DNA from: Prevotellaceae bacterium
GTDB lineage: Bacteria; Bacteroidota; Bacteroidia; Bacteroidales; UBA932
Assembly (NCBI GenBank): GCA_031288855.1
Contig: JAITQQ010000178.1
Span: 1-14,071 of the forward strand
Direction of reading: 5' to 3'
Length of the DNA stretch: 14,071 nucleotides
The notes under the pieces were generated by a model that saw only the letters and a program-made list of their open reading frames with translations, had not been told where the DNA came from and did not search any database. Positions 1 through 11,034 of this stretch are shown piece by piece. The position numbers were made by a program, and so were the translations under genes. Numbering within the stretch: the first letter of the stretch is position 1; every line of letters starts with the position of its first letter.

Positions 1-2
1 CG

Positions 3-3000
3 CTATTGCGCGGCGGCTTTTTCCTTTTCCTTGTCCTTATCCCTGTCTTTGTCCCTATCTCTGTCCCTGTCTTTTTCTTTGCCTTTCCGCCCGCCGCCTT
101 CCGACATCCGTTGGTAGTCTTCCATAGAAGCCACAATGAGCTTGTCGATGTAACGCATACCGGTGCCGGCAGGTATCAGGTGCCCGCAAATCACATTTTC
201 CTTCAACCCTTCGAGGTTGTCTTCCTTGCCGTGAATAGCGGCCTCGCTCAACACTTTGGTCGTTTCCTGGAACGACGCCGCCGACATGAAGCTGCCGGTG
301 CGCAATGCCGCGCGGGTAATCCCCTGCAACATCTGGCTCGAGGTGGCGGGCATAGCGTCGCGCGCCTCTACCGGTTTCAGGTCTTTCCGCTTCAATTGTG
401 AATTTTCGTCACGCAGTTTGCGTGCGGTCACAATCTGCCCGGCTTTCAGGTTTTGCGAGTCGCCCGGCTCAATCACTACTTTCTTATCGTAAATAAAATC
501 GTTTTCCTGCATGAACTCCCATTTGTCCACCAACTGCTCGGCGAGGAAACGAGTGTCGCCCGGGTCCACAATTTCTACCTTGCGCATCATTTGGCGCACG
601 ATTACTTCAAAGTGCTTGTCGTTAATTTTCACGCCCTGCATGCGATATACTTCCTGCACTTCATTCACAATATACTCCTGCACTTTGATGGGGCCTTGAA
701 TCGCCAAAATATCGAGCGGCGTAATAGCGCCGTCGGACAAGGGCGTTCCGGCGCGCACGTAGTCGTTTTCCTGCACCAGTATTTGTTTTGAAAGCGGCAC
801 CAAGTAACGCTTTTCGTCGCCGAGTTTCGAGCGTACCGTAATTTCGCGGTTCCCGCGTTTGATTTTGCCCATGATGACTTCGCCGTCGATTTCCGACACC
901 ACTGCCGGATTAGAGGGGTTGCGGGCTTCAAAGAGTTCGGTCACGCGGGGCAAGCCGCCGGTGATGTCGCCCGATTTGCCTACGGCACGCGGGATTTTCA
1001 CCAGAATTTGCCCGCCTGTCACTTTCTCGCCCTCGTTCACCACGATGTGAGCGCCCACCGGCAAGTTGTATTGCTTAATTTCGTTTCCTTTGGTATCGAG
1101 AATGCGCACGGCCGGGTTGCGCGATTTGTCGCGCGATTCGATGATTACTTTTTCGCGGTAGCCGGTTTGTTCGTCGGCTTCTTCGCGGAACGTAACGCCG
1201 TCAATCAAGCTGTCGAATGCAATTTTACCGGCAAATTCGGAAATGATTACCGCATTGTAGGGGTCCCATTCGCAAATCAAATCGCCTCTTTTCACATTAG
1301 CGCCGTTTGAGAAGTAGAGTTGTGCGCCGTAGGGCACGTTATGTTGGTAAAGCGTAATGCCGGTGTTGTTGTCCACGATGCGCATTTCGGCCAGCCGCCC
1401 AATCACGATGTCTAATTCCACGCCGTCTTTATTTGTGGTGTGCACCACACGCAGCTCGTCAATTTCGAGGCGGCCGTCGTAGCGGGCGGTCAGTTTGTTG
1501 TCGGCGGCAATGCTCGACGCCGTACCCCCTACGTGGAATGTACGCAGGGTCAGCTGCGTGCCCGGCTCGCCGATAGACTGTGCGGCAATTACGCCCACGG
1601 CCTCGCCCTGTTGCACCATGTGCCCTGTAGCAAGGTTGCGGCCGTAGCACTTGCTGCATACGCCTTTCTTCGATTCGCAGGTCAGCACCGAACGGATTTC
1701 GACCTGTTCAATCGGCGATTCTTCGATGATTTTCGACACTTCTTCCGTAAACTCGTCGCCGGCGGCCACAATGAGCTCGCCTGTGAGCGGATGATATACA
1801 TCATGCACGCTGGTGCGCCCGAGGATACGCTCGTAGAGCGATTCCACCACCTCATCCTTATTTTTGATGGCCGAAGCCACAAGGCCGCGCAAAGTGCCGC
1901 AGTCTTCTTCGTTGATAATTACATCTTGCGACACGTCAACCAAACGGCGGGTAAGGTAACCGGCGTCGGCTGTTTTCAGCGCGGTATCGGCCAACCCTTT
2001 CCGCGCGCCGTGGGTGGAAATAAAATATTCCAACACCGACAAGCCTTCTTTGAAGTTCGCGAGAATCGGGTTTTCGATAATTTCAGCGCTGGTAGCGCCC
2101 GATTTCTGGGGCTTCGCCATCAAACCGCGCATCCCCGAAAGCTGGCGGATTTGTTCCTTAGACCCCCGCGCGCCCGAGTCCAACATCATATATACGGAGT
2201 TGAAGCCCTGTTTGTCGCTCGACAGTTGTTTCAACACCGTTTGCGTAAGCTTGGCGTTGGTGTGTGTCCAAATGTCGATAATCTGGTTGTAGCGTTCGTT
2301 GTTGGTGATAAATCCCATGTTGTAGTTGTTCAGCACCTCTTCTACTTCCTGGTAACCGTTCTCTACCAATGTTTCTTTTTCGGAAGGAACAATCACATCG
2401 TCGAGGTTGAACGACAGCCCGCCGCGGAATGCCATCTGGTATCCGAGGTCTTTGATGTCGTCGAGGAACTTGGCTGTAACGGCAATGCCGCCCGACTTAA
2501 GCACGTTCCCGATAATATCGCGCAGCGATTTTTTAGTCAGCACTTCGTTGATATATCCCGCTTCTTTCGGCACAAACTGGTTAAAGAGTATGCGGCCTAC
2601 AGTAGTTTCAATGAGTTCGTATTTTTCGGTGCCGTCGGCTTGCGGCAATGCCGCCCGCACTTTCACGATAGCGTGCAGGTCAACGGCTTTTTCATTATAA
2701 GCGATAACCGCTTCTTCCGTGCCGTAGAAAATAAGCCCTTCCCCTTTTGCGTCTTTGCGCGATTTGGTGATGTAGTAAAGCCCCAACACCATGTCTTGCG
2801 ACGGCACTGTGATGGGCGCGCCGTTAGCCGGATTCAGAATGTTGTGCGAGCCGAGCATCAGCAATTGGGCTTCCAGAATGGCGGCATTGCCCAGCGGCAA
2901 GTGCACGGCCATTTGGTCGCCGTCAAAGTCGGCGTTGAATGCGGTACACGACAGCGGGTGCAACTGGATGGCTTTGCCTTCAATCAGCTTCGGTTGGAAG

Positions 3001-4343
3001 GCCTGAATACCCAAGCGGTGAAGGGTCGGCGCACGGTTAAGCAACACCGGGTGCCCTTTCATCACGTTTTCCAGAATATCAAAAATCACCGGGTCTTTCC
3101 TATCCACTATCTTCTTTGCCGATTTCACGGTTTTCACAATGCCGCGTTCTATAAGTTTACGGATAACAAACGGCTTGTATAATTCAGCGGCCATGTCTTT
3201 GGGCAAGCCGCATTCGTGCATTTTCAGTTCGGGTCCCACCACAATAACCGAACGCGCCGAGTAGTCCACCCGCTTACCCAAAAGGTTTTGGCGGAAACGC
3301 CCTTGCTTTCCTTTCAAACTATCGGAAAGTGATTTGAGGGCGCGGTTGGCTTCGGTTTTCACCGCATTCGATTTGCGCGAATTGTCGAACAGCGAGTCCA
3401 CAGCTTCCTGCAACATGCGTTTCTCATTTCGCAAAATCACTTCGGGCGCTTTGATTTCAATCAAGCGTTTGAGGCGGTTGTTGCGGATGATTACCCTGCG
3501 GTAAAGGTCGTTCAGGTCGGATGTGGCAAAACGCCCGCCATCCAACGGCACCAGCGGGCGCAAGTCGGGCGGGATGATTGGAATTACTTTCATAATCATC
3601 CACTCGGGCTTGTTGATGTCTTTCGACTCGCGGAACGCTTCCACCACGTTCAAGCGCTTCAGGGCTTCTGCGCGGCGTTGTTGCGATGTTTCGGTATCGG
3701 CTTTGTGGCGCAAGTCATACGACAAGTCGTCAAGATTAAGCCGCTTCAACATGGCGTAGATGGCTTCCGCGCCCATGCCGGCAATGAATTTATCGGGGTG
3801 TTCGTCTTCGAGCAGTTGATTGTCTTTCGGCAATTCCTCCATGATTTGAAGGTATTCGTCTTCCGTCAGGAAATCGTATTCCTTAACGCCTTCCGACGCT
3901 TTCACGCCCGGTTGGATAACCACGTAGCGTTCGTAATAAATAATAGCTTCCAATTTTTTGGAAGGGATACCCAGCAAATAGGCAATTTTATTCGGCGTAG
4001 AGCGGAAATACCAGATGTGCGCCACCGGCACCACCAATGAAATGTGCCCGGTGCGCTCACGGCGCACTTTCTTTTCGGTTACTTCAACGCCGCAGCGGTC
4101 GCACACAATGCCGCGATAGCGGATGCGTTTGTATTTACCGCAATGACATTCATAATCCTTGATGGGGCCAAAAATACGCTCGCAGAACAAACCGTCGCGT
4201 TCGGGCTTGTAGGTGCGGTAATTAATGGTTTCAGGTTTCAGCACTTCCCCGGCCGAATGTTCCAGAATTTCTTCGGGCGACGCCAAGCTAATCGTTATCT
4301 TGTTGAAGTTGGTTTTCTGCTTACTTACTTTTTTTTGTGACAT
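3..4343 (-). CDS. rpoC: DNA-directed RNA polymerase subunit beta'
   Basis: This is the beta' subunit, which carries the catalytic magnesium site of RNA polymerase. The 1446-aa frame is complete, from ATG at 4343 to TAG at 3-5. Visible motifs are the N-terminal zinc site (C66, C68, C81, C84), the catalytic NADFDGDQ loop with D472, D474 and D476, the second zinc site (C815, C889, C896, C899), and the bridge-helix/trigger-loop region around residues 915-940 ([21 protein letters not shown] region). The start is supported by the family-typical N-terminus and by the 42-base gap after rpoB. No Shine-Dalgarno sequence is visible, as is usual in Bacteroidetes. It is co-transcribed with rpoB. Odd feature: residues 1422-1442 form an alternating charged Lys/Glu/Asp/Arg tail just before AAAQ, making the protein slightly longer than the roughly 1430 aa I recall for Bacteroidales. 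Identity is certain; a role for the tail is unknown. Confidence 0.99.
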   Translation of the reverse strand: MSQKKVSKQKTNFNKITISLASPEEILEHSAGEVLKPETINYRTYKPERDGLFCERIFGPIKDYECHCGKYKRIRYRGIVCDRCGVEVTEKKVRRERTGHISLVVPVAHIWYFRSTPNKIAYLLGIPSKKLEAIIYYERYVVIQPGVKASEGVKEYDFLTEDEYLQIMEELPKDNQLLEDEHPDKFIAGMGAEAIYAMLKRLNLDDLSYDLRHKADTETSQQRRAEALKRLNVVEAFRESKDINKPEWMIMKVIPIIPPDLRPLVPLDGGRFATSDLNDLYRRVIIRNNRLKRLIEIKAPEVILRNEKRMLQEAVDSLFDNSRKSNAVKTEANRALKSLSDSLKGKQGRFRQNLLGKRVDYSARSVIVVGPELKMHECGLPKDMAAELYKPFVIRKLIERGIVKTVKSAKKIVDRKDPVIFDILENVMKGHPVLLNRAPTLHRLGIQAFQPKLIEGKAIQLHPLSCTAFNADFDGDQMAVHLPLGNAAILEAQLLMLGSHNILNPANGAPITVPSQDMVLGLYYITKSRKDAKGEGLIFYGTEEAVIAYNEKAVDLHAIVKVRAALPQADGTEKYELIETTVGRILFNQFVPKEAGYINEVLTKKSLRDIIGNVLKSGGIAVTAKFLDDIKDLGYQMAFRGGLSFNLDDVIVPSEKETLVENGYQEVEEVLNNYNMGFITNNERYNQIIDIWTHTNAKLTQTVLKQLSSDKQGFNSVYMMLDSGARGSKEQIRQLSGMRGLMAKPQKSGATSAEIIENPILANFKEGLSVLEYFISTHGARKGLADTALKTADAGYLTRRLVDVSQDVIINEEDCGTLRGLVASAIKNKDEVVESLYERILGRTSVHDVYHPLTGELIVAAGDEFTEEVSKIIEESPIEQVEIRSVLTCESKKGVCSKCYGRNLATGHMVQQGEAVGVIAAQSIGEPGTQLTLRTFHVGGTASSIAADNKLTARYDGRLEIDELRVVHTTNKDGVELDIVIGRLAEMRIVDNNTGITLYQHNVPYGAQLYFSNGANVKRGDLICEWDPYNAVIISEFAGKIAFDSLIDGVTFREEADEQTGYREKVIIESRDKSRNPAVRILDTKGNEIKQYNLPVGAHIVVNEGEKVTGGQILVKIPRAVGKSGDITGGLPRVTELFEARNPSNPAVVSEIDGEVIMGKIKRGNREITVRSKLGDEKRYLVPLSKQILVQENDYVRAGTPLSDGAITPLDILAIQGPIKVQEYIVNEVQEVYRMQGVKINDKHFEVIVRQMMRKVEIVDPGDTRFLAEQLVDKWEFMQENDFIYDKKVVIEPGDSQNLKAGQIVTARKLRDENSQLKRKDLKPVEARDAMPATSSQMLQGITRAALRTGSFMSAASFQETTKVLSEAAIHGKEDNLEGLKENVICGHLIPAGTGMRYIDKLIVASMEDYQRMSEGGGRKGKEKDRDRDRDKDRDKDKEKEKAAAQ
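18..80 (-). repeat. Hexanucleotide-like repeat coding the charged RpoC tail
   Basis: Read on the minus strand, this is a degenerate period-6 repeat of GAC/GAT or GAA codons alternating with AGG, AGA, AAG or AAA codons. It encodes the alternating acidic/basic residues 1422-1442 of RpoC. Imperfect copies such as GACAGG, GACAAA and GATAAG suggest growth by slippage followed by point mutation. It lies at the extreme 3' end of rpoC, after the conserved end of the protein. Confidence 0.75.
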
Positions 4344-4385
4344 ATCGGTAATGTTCTTTCTATTACAAATTAAAAATACTAAAAA

Positions 4386-7300
4386 TTACTCCATGCGAAG
4401 GCTCAAGCCCAATCCGCGAAGTTCATGCAAAATTACATTGAGCGCTTCGGGAATGCCGGGTTGCGGCATCGGGTCGCCTTTCACAATGGATTCGTAAGCG
4501 CGTGAACGCCCCATCACATCGTCTGATTTCACGGTAAGAATTTCCTGCAGGACATTGGAAGCGCCAAACGCTTCGATAGCCCACACTTCCATTTCTCCGA
4601 AACGCTGCCCGCCAAACTGCGCCTTACCACCAAGCGGCTGTTGCGTAATGAGCGAGTACGGCCCGATAGAACGCGCGTGCATCTTGTCGTCAACCATGTG
4701 ACCGAGTTTCAACATGTAGATAATCCCTACGGTGGCGGGCTGGTCGAACAGTTCGCCTGTTCCTCCGTCGCGCAGGTAGGTTTTCCCATATTTCGGAATA
4801 CCGGCGTCCTCCGTGTATTTGGTAATTTCGTCGAGGCTTGCACCGTCAAAAATGGGCGTGCTAAACTTCAATCCCAATTCTTTCCCGGCCCATCCCAGTA
4901 CGGTTTCGTAAATCTGCCCGAGGTTCATCCGCGAGGGCACGCCAAGCGGATTCAGCACAATATCGACAATCGTTCCGTCTTCGAGGAACGGCATGTCTTC
5001 ATCGCGCACCACTTTGGCCACAATACCTTTGTTTCCGTGTCGGCCTGCCATCTTATCGCCCACTTTGATTTTACGTTTCTTCGCCACATACACTTTGGCC
5101 AATTGTATAATGCCGTTGGGCAGCTCGTCGCCAATAGTGATATTGTATTTGAGACGTTTCACTTCGGCGTCAAGTTCTTTGTATTTAATCAGGTAATTAT
5201 TGATTACCTGTTTCACCAGCGTGTTGGTCTCCTTATCGGTTGTCCACTTGTTGGGATTGATATTTTCGTAATCGAGATTGCCAAGCAAGCGCCCGGTGAA
5301 TTTCGTGCCTTTGCTCACTATCTCCACGCCATAAAGGTCGGAGATGGCTTGCGACACTTTTCCTTCGAGCAGTTTCGACAATTTATCGAACAACACTTCC
5401 CTGAGTACGCGTACTTTCTTTTCAAAATCATCATCCACCTTTTGCATTTGGGCTTTGCCCTGTTGCTTGCCTTTCTTTCCCGGGTCTTTCATCACACGCG
5501 AGAACAGGCGGCGTTCGATAATTGTACCGAACAGCGACGGAGAAGCCTTTAATGAGGCGTCTTTCACGTCGCCGGCCTTGTCGCCGAAAATAGCGCGCAG
5601 CAATTTTTCTTCGGGCGAAGGGTCGCTTTCCCCTTTGGGCGTAATTTTACCGATGAGCACATCGCCGGGCTCTACGTTAGCGCCAATGCGGATAATACCG
5701 TTTTCATCAAGGTTGCGTGTAGCTTCTTCGCTCACGTTGGGAATATCGTTGGTCAATTCTTCTAATCCGCGTTTGGTGTCGCGCACTTCCATAATGTATT
5801 CATCAACGTGGATGGAAGTAAATACGTCTTCACGCACCAACCGTTCCGACAACACGATGGCATCCTCGAAATTGTATCCTTTCCAAGGCATGAACGCCAC
5901 TTTGAGGTTACTGCCCAAGGCCAGTTCGCCGCTCTGTGTGCCGTAGCCCTCGGTCATGATTTGTCCGGGCGCTACCTTGTCGCCCTTGCGCACCAAGGGG
6001 CGCAGGTTGATACAGGTATTCTGGTTGGTTTTACGGTAAATCGGCAATTTATATACCGTCACATCCTGGTCGAAGCTCACGAAGCGTTCGTTTTCGGAAC
6101 GCTCATACTTCACATGAATTTCGCTGGCGTCCACATACACCACTTCGCCCTTGCCGGTAGCGGCAATTTGCGTGCGGCTGTCGCGGACTACTACCGCTTC
6201 CAAACCTGTTCCCACGATAGGCGCTTGCGGGCGGATGAGCGGCACGGCTTGCCGCATCATGTTAGAGCCCATGAGCGCGCGGTTGGCGTCGTCGTGTTCA
6301 AGGAAAGGAATAAGCGATGCGGCGATTGACGCAATTTGGTTGGGCGCCACGTCCATCAAGTTCACTTCATCCTTGCGCACAACCGGATAATCGGCTTCGT
6401 ACCGGCATTTGATGCGTTCTTCGTCGATTTCGCCATCCGGGTTTACTTTTGCGTTGGCTTGCGCCACCATTTTTTCTTCTTCTTCTTCGGCGCTCATATA
6501 TACCACGCCTTTATCGGAGAGGTCCACGCGGCCGTTATCCACTTTCCGGTACGGCGTTTCAATAAATCCCAACGGATTGATGCGGGCATACACGCACAAT
6601 GACGAAATCAACCCGATATTCGGGCCTTCCGGCGTTTCAATCGGGCACAAGCGCCCGTAGTGTGTATAGTGCACGTCGCGCACTTCAAAACCTGCACGCT
6701 CGCGCGACAAGCCGCCGGGTCCCAACGCCGACATACGGCGCTTGTGCGTCATCTCGGCCAGCGGGTTGGTTTGATCCATGAACTGCGACAACTGGCTAGT
6801 GCCAAAAAACGAATTAATCACCGACGACAATGTCTTGGCGTTAATCAAATCAATGGGCGTAAACACTTCGTTGTCGCGCACGTTCATTCGTTCGCGGATA
6901 GTCCGCGCCATGCGCGCCAATCCCACGCCGAACTGGTTGGCCAACTGTTCGCCTACCGTGCGCACACGGCGGTTGCTCAAGTGGTCAATATCATCCACAT
7001 CAGCTTTCGAATTAATCAGCTGAATCAGGTGTTTAATAATTGCAATAATATCTTCTTTGGTCAGCACCCGCACATCAGCGCCGGTGCGCAAATCGAGTTT
7101 TCTGTTCAAACGGAAACGGCCTACTTGCCCCAAATCATACCGTTTGTCGGAGAAAAACAATTTGTCGATTACATCGCGTGCCGTAGCTTCGTCGGGCGGC
7201 TCCGAATTGCGCAGCTGGCGGTAAATGTAAACCACCGCTTCCTTTTCGGAGTTACACGGATCTTTCTGCAACGTGTTATGAATAATGGCGTAGTCGCTCA

Positions 7301-8204
7301 CGTTGGCGTCTTCCTTATGCAGCAGGATAGCCGAAGCGCCCGACTCAATAATCTGGTCGATATGCTCATCTTCCAACACTGTTTCGCGGTCAATGACAAT
7401 TTCGTTACGTTCAATGGAAACAACTTCGCCGGTATCTTCATCCACAAAATCCTCAATCCATGATTTGAGCACGCGGGCAGCGAGTTTGCGGCCAACCACT
7501 TTTTTCAGGTTTGGTTTGCTGACTTTGATTTCATCGGCCAAGCCGAATATTTCCAATATATCTTTATCGCTCTCGTAACCGATGGCGCGGAGCAATGTGG
7601 TTACAGGCAATTTCTTTTTACGGTCAATGTAGGCATACATCACGTTGTTAATGTCTGTGGCAAATTCAATCCACGAGCCTTTAAACGGAATGATACGCGC
7701 CGAGTAGAGTTTTGTGCCGTTGGCATGCAGGCTCTGCCCGAAGAACACGCCGGGCGAACGGTGCAACTGCGACACTACGACACGCTCAGAGCCGTTGATT
7801 ACAAACGTGCCGAAAGGAGTCATATAAGGAACCGTGCCTAAATACACGTCTTGTATTACCGTATCGAAGTCCTCGTGTTCGGGGTCGGTACAGTAAAGTT
7901 TGAGCTTGGCCTTCAGCGGGACGCTGTACGTCAATCCGCGGTCGAGGCATTCGTCAATGGAATAACGCGGCGGGTCCACGAAGTAGTCCATGAACTCGAG
8001 CACAAAGTTATTACGGGTATCCGTAATGGGAAAGTTTTCCTGAAAAACTTTAAAAAGGCCTTCGTTCTTGCGATTTTCCGACGTGGTTTCAAGTTGGAAA
8101 AAATCATGGAACGACTTTAATTGGATTTCCAAAAAATCGGGATAATTAAGGCGATTTTGGGAGGAAGCGAAGTTAACGCGCTGATTCGTGTTTGTTTGCG
8201 ACAT
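4386..8204 (-). CDS. rpoB: DNA-directed RNA polymerase subunit beta
   Basis: This is the beta subunit, which with beta' forms the active cleft of RNA polymerase. It is 1272 aa, close to the usual Bacteroidales length of about 1270. The rifampicin pocket (roughly residues 466-495) is wild type by comparison with E. coli: S473, Q474, D477, H487, R490 and S492 match E. coli S512, Q513, D516, H526, R529 and S531. The active-site lysines K1051 and K1059 lie in [13 protein letters not shown] short Lys/Gln/Gly-rich stretch at about residues 909-919 is a variable, lineage-type insert. The ATG at 8204 gives the expected [14 protein letters not shown] start. The gene follows rplL after 108 bases that hold two hairpins, and it precedes rpoC by 42 bases. 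No Shine-Dalgarno sequence is seen. Confidence 0.99.
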   Translation of the reverse strand: MSQTNTNQRVNFASSQNRLNYPDFLEIQLKSFHDFFQLETTSENRKNEGLFKVFQENFPITDTRNNFVLEFMDYFVDPPRYSIDECLDRGLTYSVPLKAKLKLYCTDPEHEDFDTVIQDVYLGTVPYMTPFGTFVINGSERVVVSQLHRSPGVFFGQSLHANGTKLYSARIIPFKGSWIEFATDINNVMYAYIDRKKKLPVTTLLRAIGYESDKDILEIFGLADEIKVSKPNLKKVVGRKLAARVLKSWIEDFVDEDTGEVVSIERNEIVIDRETVLEDEHIDQIIESGASAILLHKEDANVSDYAIIHNTLQKDPCNSEKEAVVYIYRQLRNSEPPDEATARDVIDKLFFSDKRYDLGQVGRFRLNRKLDLRTGADVRVLTKEDIIAIIKHLIQLINSKADVDDIDHLSNRRVRTVGEQLANQFGVGLARMARTIRERMNVRDNEVFTPIDLINAKTLSSVINSFFGTSQLSQFMDQTNPLAEMTHKRRMSALGPGGLSRERAGFEVRDVHYTHYGRLCPIETPEGPNIGLISSLCVYARINPLGFIETPYRKVDNGRVDLSDKGVVYMSAEEEEEKMVAQANAKVNPDGEIDEERIKCRYEADYPVVRKDEVNLMDVAPNQIASIAASLIPFLEHDDANRALMGSNMMRQAVPLIRPQAPIVGTGLEAVVVRDSRTQIAATGKGEVVYVDASEIHVKYERSENERFVSFDQDVTVYKLPIYRKTNQNTCINLRPLVRKGDKVAPGQIMTEGYGTQSGELALGSNLKVAFMPWKGYNFEDAIVLSERLVREDVFTSIHVDEYIMEVRDTKRGLEELTNDIPNVSEEATRNLDENGIIRIGANVEPGDVLIGKITPKGESDPSPEEKLLRAIFGDKAGDVKDASLKASPSLFGTIIERRLFSRVMKDPGKKGKQQGKAQMQKVDDDFEKKVRVLREVLFDKLSKLLEGKVSQAISDLYGVEIVSKGTKFTGRLLGNLDYENINPNKWTTDKETNTLVKQVINNYLIKYKELDAEVKRLKYNITIGDELPNGIIQLAKVYVAKKRKIKVGDKMAGRHGNKGIVAKVVRDEDMPFLEDGTIVDIVLNPLGVPSRMNLGQIYETVLGWAGKELGLKFSTPIFDGASLDEITKYTEDAGIPKYGKTYLRDGGTGELFDQPATVGIIYMLKLGHMVDDKMHARSIGPYSLITQQPLGGKAQFGGQRFGEMEVWAIEAFGASNVLQEILTVKSDDVMGRSRAYESIVKGDPMPQPGIPEALNVILHELRGLGLSLRME

Positions 8205-8243
8205 CGTATTCGTATTGGTTGAGAAATAAACTATAAAAACGAC

Positions 8244-8278
8244 AAAAAGGCTTAGAACCCTGATAAGGATTCTAAACC
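8244..8278 (-). terminator. Terminator-like hairpin between rplL and rpoB (candidate attenuator)
   Basis: On the minus strand a 12-base arm GGTTTAGAATCC, the loop TTATCA and the arm GGGTTCTAAGCC pair over all 12 positions, two of them G-U. The stem is followed at once by TTTTTGTCGTTTTT. This has the shape of an intrinsic terminator, yet it lies inside an operon that must continue into rpoB. Partial termination is therefore the likely role. E. coli also has an attenuator between rplL and rpoB, though I do not claim sequence homology. Confidence 0.65.
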
Positions 8279-8288
8279 TGTAATATGT

Positions 8289-8303
8289 TCCCGAAAATCG
8301 GGA
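8289..8303 (-). other. Small hairpin just after the rplL stop
   Basis: TCCCGA, the loop TTT and TCGGGA form a perfect 6-base-pair stem starting 9 bases after the rplL stop codon. It sits 10 bases upstream of the larger terminator-like hairpin. It could protect or define the 3' end of the rplL message, or be an RNase site. The function is inferred from position only. Confidence 0.45.
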
Positions 8304-8312
8304 CGGAAGAAA

Positions 8313-8690
8313 CTATTTGATTTCAACTTCTCCGCCTGCTTCTTCGAGTTGTGCTTTAACTTGTTCTGCTTCCGCTTTCGAAACTTTTTCCTTGATCGCT
8401 TTCGGTGCAGCATCTACCAAGTCTTTCGCTTCTTTCAAACCAAGCCCGGTAATATCCTTTACTACTTTTACAATTTGTAATTTAGCCTGACCGGGTGATT
8501 TCAAAATCACATCGAATGCTGTTTGTTCCGCAACAGCGGCCGCTCCGCCGCCAGCAGCGGGTGCAGCCACAGCTACGGCTGCAGCAGCAGGCTCAATGCC
8601 ATATTCTTCTTTCAAAATAGTAGCTAATTCCTGTACTTCTTTTACAGTAAGGTTAACCAACTCTTCCGCAAATTTTTTAACGTCTGCCAT
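8313..8690 (-). CDS. rplL: 50S ribosomal protein L7/L12
   Basis: L7/L12 is the multi-copy stalk protein that recruits translational GTPases such as EF-Tu and EF-G. The 125-aa protein shows the N-terminal dimerisation domain (about residues 1-33), an Ala/Gly-rich flexible hinge (about 34-54), and the C-terminal factor-binding domain with [15 protein letters not shown] and the [12 protein letters not shown] helix. Length and domain order are normal. It follows rplJ after 62 bases that contain a small hairpin, and it is followed by the candidate attenuator before rpoB. The leader is A/T-rich with no Shine-Dalgarno sequence; the start is fixed by the family N-terminus [15 protein letters not shown]. 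Confidence 0.98.
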   Translation of the reverse strand: MADVKKFAEELVNLTVKEVQELATILKEEYGIEPAAAAVAVAAPAAGGGAAAVAEQTAFDVILKSPGQAKLQIVKVVKDITGLGLKEAKDLVDAAPKAIKEKVSKAEAEQVKAQLEEAGGEVEIK

Positions 8691-8730
8691 GATATTCTGT
8701 TATTTTTTATTTGTTAATACTTTTTTATTT

Positions 8731-8744
8731 GGCGATTTTTCGCC
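8731..8744 (-). other. Short hairpin between rplJ and rplL
   Basis: GGCGA, the loop AAAA and TCGCC form a 5-base-pair stem 8 bases after the rplJ stop codon. It is followed by an A-rich stretch rather than a T tract, so it is not an intrinsic terminator. L7/L12 is made in excess over L10, and a structure here could affect translation or stability of the rplL part of the message, but that is inference. Confidence 0.35.
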
Positions 8745-8752
8745 TTTACATT

Positions 8753-9280
8753 TTACTTCCCTTCCGAACGTTCCGAGAGGGTTTTTACTACGCCTGAAAT
8801 CGTGTTGCCGCCCGATTGTAAAGCGGAGAGAACACGTTGAACAGGTGATTGCAACAATCCGATCACATCGCCAATCAACTCATCGTGCGACTTGATGTTT
8901 ACGAGATCGTCTAACGCAGCGGCGCCCAGATAGAGGCTTTCCTGCACATACGCGCCTTTCAATACCGGTTTGCCATATTGCTTGCCGAACTCTTTAATCA
9001 GTTTGGCGGGCACATTGGCCACTTCGGTAAACATTACTGCTGTAGAGCCTTCAAGCACTTTATAAATGTCGGATTCCGCAAAGCTGTTTTGTTCCAAAGC
9101 TTTTTTGAGGAGGGTGTTTTTCACCACCACCAATTTCACTTTTTTCTCAAAACAAACCCTGCGCAGCTTCGATGTGTTTTCAGCGTTCAGCCCTGAAACA
9201 TCCGCCAGATAAAACGTCGGCATTTGTTTCAGTTGTTCTGCCAAAGCATCTATAATCACTTTCTTTTCTTCCTTTTTCAT
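8753..9280 (-). CDS. rplJ: 50S ribosomal protein L10
   Basis: L10 anchors L7/L12 dimers to the ribosome to form the stalk. The 175-aa protein has the N-terminal rRNA-binding domain with the family motif VVVKNTLLKKAL (about residues 51-62). Its C-terminal region (about 137-170) is the helix that binds L12 dimers. The ATG at 9280 gives the normal MKKEEKKVIIDALAEQL start. It lies 18 bases after rplA and 62 bases before rplL. The short gap leaves no room for a long L10-binding leader of the kind that controls rplJ in E. coli or Bacillus, so any L10 autoregulation must use another site. Confidence 0.98.
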   Translation of the reverse strand: MKKEEKKVIIDALAEQLKQMPTFYLADVSGLNAENTSKLRRVCFEKKVKLVVVKNTLLKKALEQNSFAESDIYKVLEGSTAVMFTEVANVPAKLIKEFGKQYGKPVLKGAYVQESLYLGAAALDDLVNIKSHDELIGDVIGLLQSPVQRVLSALQSGGNTISGVVKTLSERSEGK

Positions 9281-9298
9281 ACGCTACATCATTTAAGA

Positions 9299-10000
9299 TT
9301 ATTCGGCAGCACCTACTGATTTGGTATCGATACACAAGCCGGGGCTCATGCTCGACGACAAATAAATGCTTTTCACATACGTTCCTTTGAGTGCCTGAGG
9401 TTTTAATTTTATTACCGTATTCAAGAATTCCTGTGCATTTTCAACAATCTTTCCGGCGTCAAACGACACCTTTCCTATTGCTGCATGCACGATGCCTTGT
9501 TTATCGACTTTAAAGTCGATTTTACCACCCTTCACATCTTCCACCGCTTTGCCTATTTCCATAGTCACGGTGCCTGTTTTTGGGTTGGGCATCAAACCGC
9601 GCGGGCCCAATACGCGTCCCAAAGCGCCCACTTTCGCCATCACGGAAGGGGTGCAAATGATTACGTCAATATCGGTCCATCCGCTTTTTATCTTCTCGAT
9701 ATACTCGTCTAATCCAACATGATCGGCGCCGGCCGCTTTTGCTTCCGCCTCTTTATCGGGCGTGCAAAGCACCAGCACGCGAGCAGTTTTTCCTGTTCCA
9801 TGCGGAAGAGTTACTACGCCACGCACCATTTGATTGGCCTTACGCGGATCCACACCAAGGCGTACTGCAAGTTCAACCGAAGCGTCGAATTTGGTGAAAG
9901 TAACTTCCTTCAACAAATCGGCCGCTTCCGCGAGCTTATAGCGTTTGGTAGTATCGACTTTGGCGTAAACTACTTTTTGTTTTTTTGTCAACTTACTCAT
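9299..10000 (-). CDS. rplA: 50S ribosomal protein L1
   Basis: L1 binds 23S rRNA to form the mobile L1 stalk, which helps release E-site tRNA. In many bacteria it also represses its own operon by binding mRNA. The 233-aa length is standard. Family motifs include [11 protein letters not shown] (about residues 61-71) and [14 protein letters not shown] (about 132-145), the latter in the RNA-binding domain. It starts 15 bases after rplK and is followed 18 bases later by rplJ, consistent with a single transcript. No Shine-Dalgarno sequence is seen before the ATG at 10000. Confidence 0.98.
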   Translation of the reverse strand: MSKLTKKQKVVYAKVDTTKRYKLAEAADLLKEVTFTKFDASVELAVRLGVDPRKANQMVRGVVTLPHGTGKTARVLVLCTPDKEAEAKAAGADHVGLDEYIEKIKSGWTDIDVIICTPSVMAKVGALGRVLGPRGLMPNPKTGTVTMEIGKAVEDVKGGKIDFKVDKQGIVHAAIGKVSFDAGKIVENAQEFLNTVIKLKPQALKGTYVKSIYLSSSMSPGLCIDTKSVGAAE

Positions 10001-10015
10001 TACTGCATGAATTTT

Positions 10016-10459
10016 TTAGTTTACATTGGGCTTTTCACCATCAACGGTAATGCCCATACTACGGGCGGTCCCGGCCACCATGCTCATTGCCGAGCCTAAC
10101 GTAAATGCATTCATATCGGGCATTTTGTCTTCGGCAATTTTGCGCACTTGTTCCCAAGTCACGCTGGCAACCTTTTTGCGATTAGGCTCATTCGAGCCCG
10201 ACTGTATCTTGGCCGCTTCTTTCAGTTGCACCGCCACAGGCGGCTGCTTCACGATAAAATCAAACGACTTGTCGCTGTAAACCGTAATGATGACGGGCAA
10301 AACCTTCCCCGCCTTGTCTTGCGTGCGTGCATTAAACTGCTTGCAAAACTCCATAATGTTTACACCCTTAGATCCTAACGCAGGGCCCACCGGCGGCGAG
10401 GGGTTAGCCGCTCCGCCTTTGATTTGTAGTTTTATCAGTCCGGCAATTTCTTTCGCCAT
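10016..10459 (-). CDS. rplK: 50S ribosomal protein L11
   Basis: L11 binds the GTPase-associated region of 23S rRNA and takes part in factor binding and the stringent response. The 147-aa protein shows the N-terminal domain with the proline-rich [10 protein letters not shown] segment (residues 20-29), the site linked to thiostrepton action. The C-terminal rRNA-binding domain ends in SMGITVDG (about residues 134-141). It begins only 12 bases after nusG and lies 15 bases before rplA. In E. coli an L1-binding leader and a separate promoter precede rplK; here there is no room for either in the gap. Confidence 0.98.
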   Translation of the reverse strand: MAKEIAGLIKLQIKGGAANPSPPVGPALGSKGVNIMEFCKQFNARTQDKAGKVLPVIITVYSDKSFDFIVKQPPVAVQLKEAAKIQSGSNEPNRKKVASVTWEQVRKIAEDKMPDMNAFTLGSAMSMVAGTARSMGITVDGEKPNVN

Positions 10460-10471
10460 AATGTTTGTTTG

Positions 10472-11020
10472 TTATTCTTTTTCTACTTGAATGAAACTAA
10501 GCTCCAGCAAGTTCTTACGCCCGAAGATCTTCACCATCACTTTCAACTTCTTCTTATCTTCGTTAATCTCTTCAATCGTACCGTTGAATCCGTTGAAGGG
10601 GCCATCGGTCACCTTCACGGCTTCGCCCACTACAAAAGGCGTAATGTTCTCTTCCTCGTTTTCCGCCAACTCATCCACACGTCCCAAAATGCGGTTTACC
10701 TCGCTTAAACGCAAAGGCATGGGCTCGCCGCCTTTGGTCTCGCCCAAAAAGCCGGAAATGTGGGTGGTGTTGCGCAGAATATGGGGCACTTCGCCTACCA
10801 AAGCTGCTTCGATTAAAATGTATCCCGGATAGAAAATGCGATCCTTGCTCACCTTTTTACCATTCTTCACCTGGTAAATTTTCTCGGTAGGAATAAGTAC
10901 CTGCGAAATATAATCGTCAAGTTTCAAACGTTTAATTTCGTTCTCGATATACTCCTTGGCCTTTTTTTCCTTGCCTCCCGCAGCGCGCAAGACATACCAT
11001 TTTTTGGGTATTTCACTCAT
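10472..11020 (-). CDS. nusG: Transcription termination/antitermination protein NusG
   Basis: NusG binds the RNA polymerase clamp and modulates elongation, pausing and Rho- or ribosome-linked events. The 182-aa protein has the N-terminal NGN domain, with KWYVLRA (residues 7-13) and the conserved FYPGY (63-67). A linker follows at about residues 117-128, then a C-terminal KOW domain (about 130-160, VGEAVKVTDGPFNGFNGTI). Length and domain order match normal NusG, so this is the housekeeping copy and not an operon-specific UpxY/RfaH-type paralogue; the secE-nusG-rplK context supports that. The gaps are 14 bases from secE and 12 bases to rplK. Confidence 0.98.
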   Translation of the reverse strand: MSEIPKKWYVLRAAGGKEKKAKEYIENEIKRLKLDDYISQVLIPTEKIYQVKNGKKVSKDRIFYPGYILIEAALVGEVPHILRNTTHISGFLGETKGGEPMPLRLSEVNRILGRVDELAENEEENITPFVVGEAVKVTDGPFNGFNGTIEEINEDKKKLKVMVKIFGRKNLLELSFIQVEKE

Positions 11021-11034
11021 TTTCTATAAATGCT

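Noticed and set aside
1440..3182. Long open frame of 580 aa on the plus strand, opposite rpoC
   Set aside because: It is a mirror of the highly biased rpoC codons, has no domain-like sequence that I recognise, and lies wholly within a certain gene.
4641..5552. 303-aa plus-strand frame opposite rpoB (and another at 6660-7463)
   Set aside because: Both are antisense shadows of rpoB with His/Phe/Val-rich, non-protein-like composition and no promoter or start context.
6713..6790. Possible rifampicin-resistance substitution in rpoB
   Set aside because: All key pocket residues (S473, Q474, D477, H487, R490, S492) match the susceptible form by comparison with E. coli.
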